Assembly (NCBI GenBank): GCA_019096065.1
Contig: JAGUCH010000004.1
Location: 4,712,001 to 4,776,000, forward strand
DNA length: 64,000 nt
Direction: 5' to 3'
Source of the DNA: Paracyclopina nana
Lineage: Eukaryota > Arthropoda > Copepoda > Cyclopoida > Cyclopettidae
The notes under the pieces are model-generated. The model worked only from the letters and a program-made list of their open reading frames with translations. It was not told the DNA's origin and did not search any database. Position numbers and translations under genes: made by a program. Shown piece by piece: positions 33,795 to 47,688 of the stretch (its first letter is position 1; every line of letters begins with the position of its first letter).

Positions 33795-34498
33795 AAATAC
33801 ATTAGAATTAACAACCGATCATTCTTCCTCGATCAATTATCACATTATCCCCCAATCATAACTGTTTAAGTTACCCCCTCCTCCTACTACTCCTTTTCAT
33901 GAAAATTGCCATGATTTTAGCCCTGATATCCAACTTGCTCTGGTTGAAATCATCATACATTCAGCACTCTCAGAAGCTCTAAAGAATCAATTTCCTAACT
34001 AAAGCCACATAATATCATGTTTTATGTGGCAACTTCTACTATCTGCTTTAGTTGAAAGTTTGAAGAAAACGCTGTGAACCACTTAAAAACTTCATACACG
34101 ACTGCTGGAACTCCTTGTGTACCTAAATTGTTACGTTGTGATGGTCAATGGGGGTTGCATCACAAATTCATGTTCTGTTTATGCCTAAAAATCACTTTCC
34201 CCTTCGTTTGTCTGGTATTTGACCCAATTCTGCAGATGGACAAGTCAAATCAATAATAAAATTTGCGAAAAAAATTATCCCTCGTGTTTTGGCGTTTTCC
34301 CAAGCTTTTTGTCTACAACCATTTCGCGTAATCTATAACAATGTTTACAAATGCCGCTTTGCCTTCTGAAACACGTGAGATTGTAAACATTGCTGAAAAA
34401 TCGACGTCTTTGCTTGCTCTAAAGCGTTGTTTCATCATTGTGCTGATATTTTATTGTTGCTCTTCCGTAATTCTTGAAGTGTCATCAAGTTTGGCAAG
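33795..34498 (+). other. 3' region of importin alpha and promoter region of ATAD3
   Basis: AATAAA at 34255-34260 fits the importin transcript end. The following 240 bp to the ATAD3 ATG should hold its promoter; no TATA box is clear. Confidence 0.45.
34255..34260 (+). terminator. Poly(A) signal of importin alpha
   Basis: AATAAA about 460 nt after the importin stop codon, the first clear one. Confidence 0.5.
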
Positions 34499-36381
34499 AT
34501 GTCGTGGCTATTTGGTCTGAATAAAGGTCAGAATATCGAAGCTCCTCAAGTTCCCACTTTTGAGGAAGGGAGCAGTGGTAATGAAGGTGGTCCAACTGGT
34601 GGGGCCGCTGGTGGCAGCATTGGGGGCAATGCTGAGGGCTACCGATCAGAAGCTTACTCTTTTGACTCCACTGCTTTGGAGAGAGCAGCCAAAGCTGCAA
34701 AGGTTTGAACTAACATAATGGGATCTTGTAAGGATCGTGTTACATAAGCATTTGATCTTAGGACCTCGAGAAATCCAAGTTTGCTTCTCAAGCCTTGGAG
34801 CTGTCCAAAAGTCAAGAAGAGACTCGCCAAAAAGAGCAAATGGTCAAGATCAAGGAGTACGAAGCTCACATCGAGCAAATGAAAATTGACCAAAAGAGAG
34901 TAGAGGGAGAGCAGAGGAGGAAAACACTCGAGGAAGAGGCCAAGCATTCGAAATACAATGCAGAGTACCAAGACAAGTTAGCTCGTCAACGCTACGAAGA
35001 CCAACTGGTCCAACAACGACGCAGTCAGGAGGAGAACTTGAAGAAACAGGAGGAATCGGTGGCCAAGCAAGAGCAAATGCGTCGTCAGACTCTGGAGCAA
35101 GAAATGGAAATGAGAGCTAAAGCAGACATGAAAAGGATCGAAGCGGAAACTGCGGCCAAGGCCAAAATCGAGCGTGAAAACCAAGATCTCTATTTGGAGC
35201 AGATTCGTTTGAAGGCCAAGGAGAACCGCGGTACTGTCATGGAAGGCATCAGAACTGCTGGATCCGTTCTTGGTGCCGGTGCTGATGCTTTCCTTAAGGA
35301 TTGGGACAAGGTTACGGCTGCAGCGGCTGGAATCTCGCTACTCGCTCTGGGTGTGTACACTGCCAAAAGGGGCACAGGAGTGGCAGCTTCATACATATCT
35401 GCAAGATTAGGAAAGCCCTCGCTTGTTAGAGATACCTCGAGATTTTCCTTCTTTGAGACGCTCAAGCATCCGGTGAATACGATTCAAAAGTTCCGGAAAT
35501 CCCCCCAAGATGCTCTTAGTGGAGTTGTCCTTGAGCCCAACCTGGAAGCAAGACTCCGAGACGTTGCCATAGCGACCAAAAACACCAAATTGAATGGTGG
35601 CATGTACCGTAATCTGCTTTTCTACGGGCCTCCCGGAACTGGTAAAACCATGTTTGCCAAGAAGCTGGCCATGCACAGTGGCATGGATTATGCCATCATG
35701 ACTGGTGGTGATGTTGCTCCGATGGGACGGGACGGTGTCACAGCTATGCATAAAGTGTTTGATTGGGCATCGACATCGAGGAAAGGACTCATCCTTTTTG
35801 TAGATGAGGCTGATGCCTTCCTACGCAAACGAAGCTCAGAGAAGATCAGTGAGGACCTTCGATCCACTCTCAACGCTTTCCTCTACAGGACTGGTGAACA
35901 AAACGACAAGTTCATGCTGGTGTTGGCTTCCAACACTCCGGAGCAATTGGATTGGGCCATCAACGATCGTCTAGATGAAATGATTGAATTTGCTCTTCCG
36001 GGAGACGCAGAACGAGAAAGGCTGGTGAGGCTGTACTTTGAGAAGTATGTCCTTCAGCCAGCTGTGGAGAACGTGAAGGGACGCAGGTTGAAAGTTGAGG
36101 ACATGGACTACGGAGCTCTGTGCACAGAGATTGCCAAGAAGGCTAAGGGCATGAGTGGTCGTGAAATTGCCAAGCTGGGAGTAGCTTGGCAAGCCTCGGG
36201 CTACGCGAGCGAGGATGGCACCTTGACAAGAACCATGATCATGGAGAAGGTTGACGACTCGGTGCGAAGCCACCTGAAGAAGGTTCAATGGTTATCAGAT
36301 GAAGAGGTGAGAGAAAATCGACAGGCTACGTACAAGAGCAAGAAGGACGCGGGCAGCATCACATTAGAGCCAGTGGCCTAA
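34499..36381 (+). CDS. ATAD3A: ATAD3 mitochondrial AAA+ ATPase, 2 exons
   Basis: This inner-membrane ATPase helps organise mitochondrial nucleoids, cristae and contacts with the ER. Exons 34499-34702 and 34762-36381 give 607 residues, close to human ATAD3A (586-634 depending on isoform). The N terminus [10 protein letters not shown] is diagnostic, followed by a Gly-rich linker and [10 protein letters not shown] long coiled coil runs through about residues 70-230 ([25 protein letters not shown]). The membrane segment is [16 protein letters not shown]. The AAA+ domain has Walker A GPPGTGKT, Walker [12 protein letters not shown], sensor-1 Asn in [10 protein letters not shown], and the Arg finger region in INDRLDEM. 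There is no sign of damage, and the only intron is 59 nt. Confidence 0.97.
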
Positions 36382-36827
36382 ACCCAGCCCTTCTTGGAGG
36401 ACATCCTGCTCGAGGCTGTTTATCTTGTCACTGCCTTGATATGGGTCCACTCGTTGTCGTTCATTCATTCAGGTTGACAAATCATGAGCTGATCGCGCCA
36501 ATCATTATGGAAACGTATGTTATAGCAGGCAAAAGGCAGGGAGCTAGTTTCTTTTATATCGAGCTCTGACCAATCTACATTCAATGCTGAACATATGCAC
36601 AATGTGATCGTGATTGAAAAATAATATAGTCACTTTTCAAACGAAAGTCCCTCCATTAATTATCAGTGTAGGCTTATGATGTGAAATTGAGATAGATGCC
36701 TACTTTTATGCTGTAGTAGTGAACTGTTCATTGTCTCGGGGCGCACGCACCTCTATAATATTCAGGCGCGGTTGCGCTATGATTTTCTGCACCACGTCAG
36801 TCGTGCATCTCTCGCCGATGCGATCGC
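36382..36827 (+). other. Intergenic region between ATAD3 and LIX1
   Basis: 446 bp with no coding segment. It holds the 3' end of ATAD3 (no canonical AATAAA seen close by) and the LIX1 promoter and 5' UTR. Confidence 0.4.
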
Positions 36828-41833
<5,006 letters not shown>

Positions 41834-41883
41834 TAACTGCAAAGAGAAGAGTCATACGACTGTGATACTGCTGAAATACGTAC

Positions 41884-41889
41884 AATAAA
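41884..41889 (+). terminator. Poly(A) signal of LIX1
   Basis: AATAAA about 50 nt after the LIX1 stop codon. Confidence 0.65.
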
Positions 41890-42656
41890 ACCAATTTCTC
41901 TGCCCTGCGCGCCTGAGCGCGGTCAGACGGAAAAGTGAAATTTTTACGAGGTGGGCTGTCATAAAATGTCTGAATATAGAGAGCTATATGTTAAATGGGT
42001 CATCGAAATAATTTGCTGTTTTCCTGGTTCAAATGTCTAATTTTGACCCCTAGTTTCGGGCTGTTGGAGCTTTGCAAAAATTAGGAGCAACTCGTTTTTG
42101 GACGCCCACACGTACATTTTATGTACCTTTGCAAAGGAAAACTCGAGTTTCATTATTGTTGGGCAACAAAAGGTCAGTGTTTGTCATTAGCATTCTTGCA
42201 GGGATGGGTATACTGATCGTAAAGCCATTATAACTGCTACACAAGCCCAGAGCCAACCATAGATCATGACGTCGAAGAGATGATGCAACAACACAAAAGC
42301 CAGCCAAGCTTGACCAATTTATTTTCAGGGCGAGAAATTCGGGCTCAGAGGAGCCCTCAAAACAGCCATAATTGCACCTGGAGCCAGCACCGAGCAAGAT
42401 TTATAGACACTGCTGCTGGTAGGATATAAAGTATAGCAGTTTATGCAATAATATGCCTGCTCGTGCAGCAGTTTTCTTTTCGTGCCAGAAATGGCGCCCA
42501 GCCCAAATTTACTCGGCAATAACAGTTTTTTAAGAGACTTTTTTGCACTGCCAGAGCATGGCTTGAATGGGTGATTTGGGCTCATGTTTGAGGCCACGAA
42601 ATTAAAATACTATATGCATGCATGATTTATGTACGCGAGCAAGGGGCAAATGCTTG
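41890..42656. other. Intergenic region left of element 2
   Basis: AT-rich, no gene recognised. It ends in the target site of the large retroelement. Confidence 0.45.
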
Positions 42657-42660
42657 ATAT
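42657..42660. repeat. Target-site duplication ATAT, left copy
   Basis: ATAT precedes the left LTR, and ATAT follows the right LTR at 57213-57216. Four bases is within the 4-6 bp range for BEL/Pao. Confidence 0.65.
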
Positions 42661-43278
42661 TGTTGAAGTCTCCCTCAGGCCCGGTGCGGATCCTCGCAAT
42701 CAGAGGACCCCAAAAAGAGGAAGAGGCTCCACAAATTTGAAAGGCTGCTTCCACAGCAGGCCTGCACAGCTACAGGAGGTCGGGTTGCCTCCAGAGCTCC
42801 AAGGTACTGGTCCAAGACTCCCAATGCTACTGCTACTGTAGCACAAGATACTGGAGGTGCTCCCAGCAATAAGAATGCCACTGATCAATGCAGCAGGATG
42901 CCTGCTAATGAATGCACTGAAAGCAGCTCAATAAAGACTCATATGACTCAATCAATTCCTTGATCAAGTACTTGTCTTAGACTAAAACAGGAGTGTCCTC
43001 TAGCTAGCTAAAACATAAGCATCAAGAGTGTCCTGATGAATCTCTGACTAACTTGACTACTCAAACCTGACACAGTGACAATGACAAAGACTCAAATCCA
43101 GACAACCTTGACAAAGACTACATAAAAATCACAAGACTAAAAATTACATAAAACAATTCTATTCAATTCTCAAAATCACACTGGCCAAAATTCTACATGG
43201 CGCTGAGAATCTTCGGCTCTGCTGAGGCCTCGCATCTTCTTCTTCTTGAGTGCGCGCGCGCCGGTGCGGCCTGCAACA
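42661..43278 (-). repeat. Element 2 3' LTR
   Basis: 618 bp direct repeat of 56595-57212. It contains two copies of the nine-base word CCGGTGCGG (42681 and 43261). Confidence 0.96.
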
Positions 43279-43293
43279 AAGTCCCCCTGGAGG
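43279..43293 (-). other. Element 2 polypurine tract region
   Basis: On the minus strand CCTCCAGGGGGACTT directly precedes the 3' LTR. The AGGGGGA core is the likely plus-strand primer. Confidence 0.5.
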
Positions 43294-43300
43294 ACAGGCC

Positions 43301-46300
43301 TCAAGGCCATGCCGACGCAATGGCCAGCGCATGGTCCTCCAAGATCATTTCGGCCTCACCGGCCGCGTTCTCCTCGAGCACGTTATATGGCAACAAGTTG
43401 ATGCACCCATTGTCATCATGGACCATCTCAATGGTGAGCCCCTCGTGATAGCGGAACCCGCGGAGGCTCATCGCGGCGGCGATGGTGGCCTCTTCGACGA
43501 ACATAACCCATGGCTTGTTCTCATCGGTGGCGGGGTCGTGGTGCTTGAAGGCGTGGCCAAGCTCGTTGCAAAGACCACAACGGTGGACCACGTGGACGCA
43601 GCTCTGGACAGTGTGTCCGAGCTGCCCACAGGCCGGCAAAAGGCATTCCAGCCTCAACAGGCAATCCGCCTCCAGGTGGTCCATGCTGCCACACTTCACA
43701 CAAAAGTGCGGGCAAACACGGCCAAGACTGGTCCTAAAAAGGGCCTTGCAAACGTGGCTCAGATTGCACCGGTGCGGTAGCTTGCCCAGAAAGGCCGCAA
43801 AGCCCTCGGCAAGCCTCGGAGTGACCCCGTGGAGGTCCATCTTGTATGGCCTCCCCGATCTCCAGTAGGCTCGAGTGGCCTCCACGCCGTTGAGGCAGGC
43901 AGCGAGGACTGGCTCCAGGAACATCCATTCCGCTCTGACACCGTCCTCGCGGAAGGTGGCCTCAGATCGAAGATATTCGGTCTGATTCAGAGGCCTGAGG
44001 TCGCTCTTCTTGTGCATTACGGAGATTGACGGCCTCTCTCGCACTCGGTCGGCCAGAAAGTGCGCGTAACGCCAGATGTCGGCCTTGAGGCTGAACCCGT
44101 GACGGAGCATGCTGCGGACCGTCGTGTTGATCAGCAGGGCCATTGAGACCACGTGCTGAGCCCAGACAAACTCGTTCATCGGGATGGACCACTCTTCAGG
44201 CCTCACGGAGAAGTCATCCTCCTTTTTGCGGACCTCGTAGAGCTTCTGATCGGGGCGAAGGGGAGGCCGTTGGCTTGGCCGGTTTCCATAAACCAATGGC
44301 ACCAATGGCAGTCCAAGTCGAGCGGCCCAATAGGTGACCCCCGAGCTAAACTGCCGTGCATCGTCTTGCGGGTAGGCGATCAGCCCCAGGAGGTTGGCGT
44401 CCACTTTGGCGGTGACTTTCCACCCCAACTGCTCGAACCGACGCTCGCCCATGATGTTGAGGCCGACGACGCGAATTTTTTCGTCTGCCAGCAAGTCCAA
44501 AATGCGAGCTGGGACCTTGGCCCCCAGACTTGGGCCCAGTTTCCCGATCCCGAGGCCGTGGACCACGAGCAGGATGCCTTTCACGCCGATGGTGACAGCA
44601 GTGTAGCTGCCCTCGGGAACTTTGCCGTCCTTGTCCTCGATGAGCCCCCGCTTCTTCAACGCGTCCACCGTCCAAGACTGGAAATGGCACGTGACCACTC
44701 CTCCATAAGTGCCTCGGCGAAAGTAGCGTTCTCGCTCTAGCTGAAGTTCCAGCTTAGGCCAATCTTCATCCCGGAGCAGGTGACGGACACGATGGCCTTC
44801 GGGTGACCGGCAGTCGAGCGGACCGTGGCCAAACTTGAGGTCCTCCATCGCATCCATGAGGGTGTACAGCTCGTAGCAGTTGCTGCCATTGCTGCCCCTC
44901 ACGATCTCTTCAGATGGAAGAGGAGTGAAGGCGTTGGTCACGCACGCATCCCGAGGGCAGGAGACCACGTTGTCGGCCTCCAAATAAGCCTGGGCGGCAC
45001 GGCAGGGCGGATCGTCCGAGGGCATGCCCTGGGCGGGCGGTGGACCCCACAACGGAGCGTCGGGCAAGGCTCCAAACTTGGGGTCAACTGGAAGGGGGGC
45101 CGACAGATGGTCGAGGCCGCCCTCGAGCCCGTCCACTCCTCCAAGCCTGGCGAAGGCCTTCCAATAGCGGCCGACGAATTCGGGCACTCCGTCTTCGCAA
45201 ATGGTCGCACCGTAGCAAGACAGGATGGACGCGATGCCCACGTCCGTGGTCTCGTTGACCGTGCCGAGCATCCGGCTGCCGTAAAAAGAGCGCGCCAGAG
45301 CCTTGCGCCGCTGCCAGGCGTCAAACGCCTTGGTGAGAGCCTCACCAGAGAGTGGGGGTGCCCCAGTCACCCTGATGGCCGTGTTGCTGCCGATGAGGTT
45401 CTTGTTTTCGTACAAGTCATAGATGTCCGCGAGATGGGGATGGCAGGTCCGAATGGTGGCGACCGGCCCATACCTCATGGCCAGCATGGCGATCCGGGTG
45501 GCGTCGCGCTTCTCGGCCATCACGCACGCGATGGCTCGCTCGTCCTCAGAGCGAGACTCCTCCTCACTCCTGGGCCCGTAGTCAAAGGAGTGCCCAAGGA
45601 ATGACACGGAAGGATCGGCGTATTGCTCCATCATTTCGGCCACTGACAAAACTCCGACTACTTGATCTTCACAAAGAGCGGTCCGGCTGCCATGCGCAGC
45701 CCTGATGCCTCGCACAGCCTCGCTAATCTCGAGGACGCGATCAGCATAATGATTCCGTAGTCCACCTGTAATGAGGAGATCATGTGGTTCTAAAGCTCTG
45801 GCCGCGCTTGGCAATGAAGGTGGGGAAAACTTCTTCTTTTTAGGTAGAGTCTTAGAAGTGGAGGCCGTTTCCCCTATGGTTGAGGTCGATATGTCAGAAG
45901 ACCTCGATGGAAGTGAAGCATTTGGCAGGGGCGTAGATTCTACTCGTCTCCGCTGACTGGGCGGAGCCGAGGCCAAGACCTCCTTGTCGGCCTCAGGATC
46001 ACGAGGCCGAACAAGGCGCTGCGGGCTGACAATTGATTCATCCAGCAGCCTATAATCTACTTCCTCAAGTTCTACCCCTTCCCATTCCATGTCCCCCTTT
46101 TCAGGGTTCTTAACCTCACTCTCACTACCATCTAACTCTAAGGAGGTGTGGCCTCCTTCATCGCTACCTCCCTGGCTAGGACTAACTGGTTTTTTACCTT
46201 TAGAGGCGGAGTGTCCGCGTAAAAGACTGTCATCTTCAGCGGCTTCTTCGGCTTGGCCCCCATGAACGGGCGAGACCGCAGGCTCCAGGGGCGGTGGCAG

Positions 46301-47686
46301 CGAGGCAATGCTGCCGACAAAATAGCGCGGCGGGGGCGGGGCCCCATCCTCGTCCATAGGCGACAAGTCCAGCAGAGGCTCCTCCAAATGAATGAGGTCC
46401 CCCGTGACCTCGGCGGCCGTCGCAGTCACTGGCGCGGCGGAGCTTGAGGGCTCGGCAGGCTGAGGAGCAATAGGCTCAGGCAAGGCCAGTTCGGCCGAGG
46501 GCGACGTGGCCGGCGGCGCGAGGACATCGCTGGGCCTCCTTTCAATCCTGGTGGATCCGGTCAGCACCTGGGCAACTTCGACGTCCTCAGAGAAGGACAC
46601 TGGCGGTCGAGGAGATTGCCTCTGGGGGCGGGGCGAAGGCCCTTGCTCGGGTCGAGAGGGAGGCTCGTTCAGGTGGGCCGTCCCTATTCCAGCTCCACGC
46701 ATCCTTTCTTCCCTTAGGTGAGTTTGCCAGGCCGCACTTCGAAGGCTGATTGGCGTGATCATTCCAGCGTCCTCCAGCAGGACGTCATGGAGCGGAGGTC
46801 CCGGCCTGATCCTGGCGAGGCTGCCAGGCGACGAGGGGGCGGCCAAGGCAGAGGCCATCGCGATCGGGGTGGAGGTTCGCAGGCCCATTCCTCTTCCCAG
46901 CACGGGTGATCGGCAAAAGGCTGGCCCAGCTGAGGGCGGTGGTGGAGGCCGCGACTCGGGACGAGAGGTCGCCGCCGTAGTGCCTCCAGATGGTGATGGT
47001 GGCTCGGTGATGTCGATAAGGCTCGCCGTTCCGGAGGAGATCATCGCGGCCGAGGCCGCAGGTGCTGCGGGATTCGCGGGCGGCGCAACTTGATCCTCGC
47101 TTCGAGGACCCGGTTCACGGTCCTCGGGAGGTGGGGCGGCCGACGCCTCGTGAGCCCCGGTGTTGGCGACCTCCGATGCGGCGGACGCAGCGGCCCGTTG
47201 ATGGGCCCTCTCGATGAGCCTACCCGCGACGAGATCTTCCAGATCATCCATGATGGAGTCGATGTCCTGATGGTCCGACATTTTCACAGTTTTCACAAGC
47301 TTAACGATGAATTTTGACTTTGAGGTAGTCGACGAACTTCTTCGCGTGGTTGCAAAACCAATAATGGGGGAAGCGGAAACTGAGTAGCGCTCTACTCGTT
47401 CGGCGCGAAAACTGAGGGCCTCAGCTGACGCCAGCGGCTCGTAACTAAATTTCGAGTCCTTTTCAGCTGATGGATGTTTTGACGGAAAATCCCCACAGAA
47501 AAAACAGCGGTGCGCAAGTCCAGCTTTAAAAATGTTGCCAGACAGTGAATCTAAAATGGCGAATGCTCTCGATGCGAGAGCAAACAAGGCTTTAAAAATG
47601 TGTGTAAAAGTGTGCGTGGTTATTTTTGGGCCCAACGCCAAGTGCGTCGTTGAGGCCCGTGTAGTCAGCTGATAAAAGTGCGTCAT
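43301..47686 (-). CDS. Element 2 third ORF after integrase, up to 1461 codons, unknown
   Basis: The ORF begins at an ATG sharing one base with the pol stop (TAATG, 47688-47684). An alternative start is the later ATG of MSDHQDIDSIMDDLEDL, about 135 codons in, which begins a better-looking protein. Residues about 135-620 are acidic, Pro/Ser/Ala-rich and probably disordered. Residues about 620-1320 look folded. Within them, about 990-1185 (ILLVVHGLGIGKLG, VVGLNIMGERRFEQLGW, WAARLGLPL, NEFVWAQHVV) have the spacing of an RNase D-type exonuclease fold but lack its acidic catalytic residues. From about 1324 three zinc-knuckle-like motifs follow: CVKCGSMDHLEADC, CLLPACGQLGHTVQSC and CGLCNELGHAFKHH. 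There is no signal peptide after the alternative start and no membrane anchor, so it is not an env. I recognise no family; an RNA-binding accessory role is inferred. Confidence 0.8.
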   Translation of the reverse strand: MTHFYQLTTRASTTHLALGPKITTHTFTHIFKALFALASRAFAILDSLSGNIFKAGLAHRCFFCGDFPSKHPSAEKDSKFSYEPLASAEALSFRAERVERYSVSASPIIGFATTRRSSSTTSKSKFIVKLVKTVKMSDHQDIDSIMDDLEDLVAGRLIERAHQRAAASAASEVANTGAHEASAAPPPEDREPGPRSEDQVAPPANPAAPAASAAMISSGTASLIDITEPPSPSGGTTAATSRPESRPPPPPSAGPAFCRSPVLGRGMGLRTSTPIAMASALAAPSSPGSLARIRPGPPLHDVLLEDAGMITPISLRSAAWQTHLREERMRGAGIGTAHLNEPPSRPEQGPSPRPQRQSPRPPVSFSEDVEVAQVLTGSTRIERRPSDVLAPPATSPSAELALPEPIAPQPAEPSSSAAPVTATAAEVTGDLIHLEEPLLDLSPMDEDGAPPPPRYFVGSIASLPPPLEPAVSPVHGGQAEEAAEDDSLLRGHSASKGKKPVSPSQGGSDEGGHTSLELDGSESEVKNPEKGDMEWEGVELEEVDYRLLDESIVSPQRLVRPRDPEADKEVLASAPPSQRRRVESTPLPNASLPSRSSDISTSTIGETASTSKTLPKKKKFSPPSLPSAARALEPHDLLITGGLRNHYADRVLEISEAVRGIRAAHGSRTALCEDQVVGVLSVAEMMEQYADPSVSFLGHSFDYGPRSEEESRSEDERAIACVMAEKRDATRIAMLAMRYGPVATIRTCHPHLADIYDLYENKNLIGSNTAIRVTGAPPLSGEALTKAFDAWQRRKALARSFYGSRMLGTVNETTDVGIASILSCYGATICEDGVPEFVGRYWKAFARLGGVDGLEGGLDHLSAPLPVDPKFGALPDAPLWGPPPAQGMPSDDPPCRAAQAYLEADNVVSCPRDACVTNAFTPLPSEEIVRGSNGSNCYELYTLMDAMEDLKFGHGPLDCRSPEGHRVRHLLRDEDWPKLELQLERERYFRRGTYGGVVTCHFQSWTVDALKKRGLIEDKDGKVPEGSYTAVTIGVKGILLVVHGLGIGKLGPSLGAKVPARILDLLADEKIRVVGLNIMGERRFEQLGWKVTAKVDANLLGLIAYPQDDARQFSSGVTYWAARLGLPLVPLVYGNRPSQRPPLRPDQKLYEVRKKEDDFSVRPEEWSIPMNEFVWAQHVVSMALLINTTVRSMLRHGFSLKADIWRYAHFLADRVRERPSISVMHKKSDLRPLNQTEYLRSEATFREDGVRAEWMFLEPVLAACLNGVEATRAYWRSGRPYKMDLHGVTPRLAEGFAAFLGKLPHRCNLSHVCKALFRTSLGRVCPHFCVKCGSMDHLEADCLLRLECLLPACGQLGHTVQSCVHVVHRCGLCNELGHAFKHHDPATDENKPWVMFVEEATIAAAMSLRGFRYHEGLTIEMVHDDNGCINLLPYNVLEENAAGEAEMILEDHALAIASAWP

Positions 47687-47688
47687 TA
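47684..47688 (-). promoter_or_regulatory. UAAUG stop-start overlap between pol and third ORF
   Basis: On the minus strand GAT TAA TGACG: the pol stop TAA (47688-47686) and the ATG of the next ORF (47686-47684) share one A. Such overlaps are used for coupled termination and reinitiation in some retroelements and viruses. Confidence 0.6.

Noticed and set aside
43250..43780. Long plus-strand ORFs inside element 2 (also 44153-44740 and 44825-45604)
   Set aside because: They mirror the GC-rich third ORF and have no motifs of their own.
43301..47686. Env gene in element 2
   Set aside because: No signal peptide after the better start and no transmembrane anchor, so the position alone does not make it an env.
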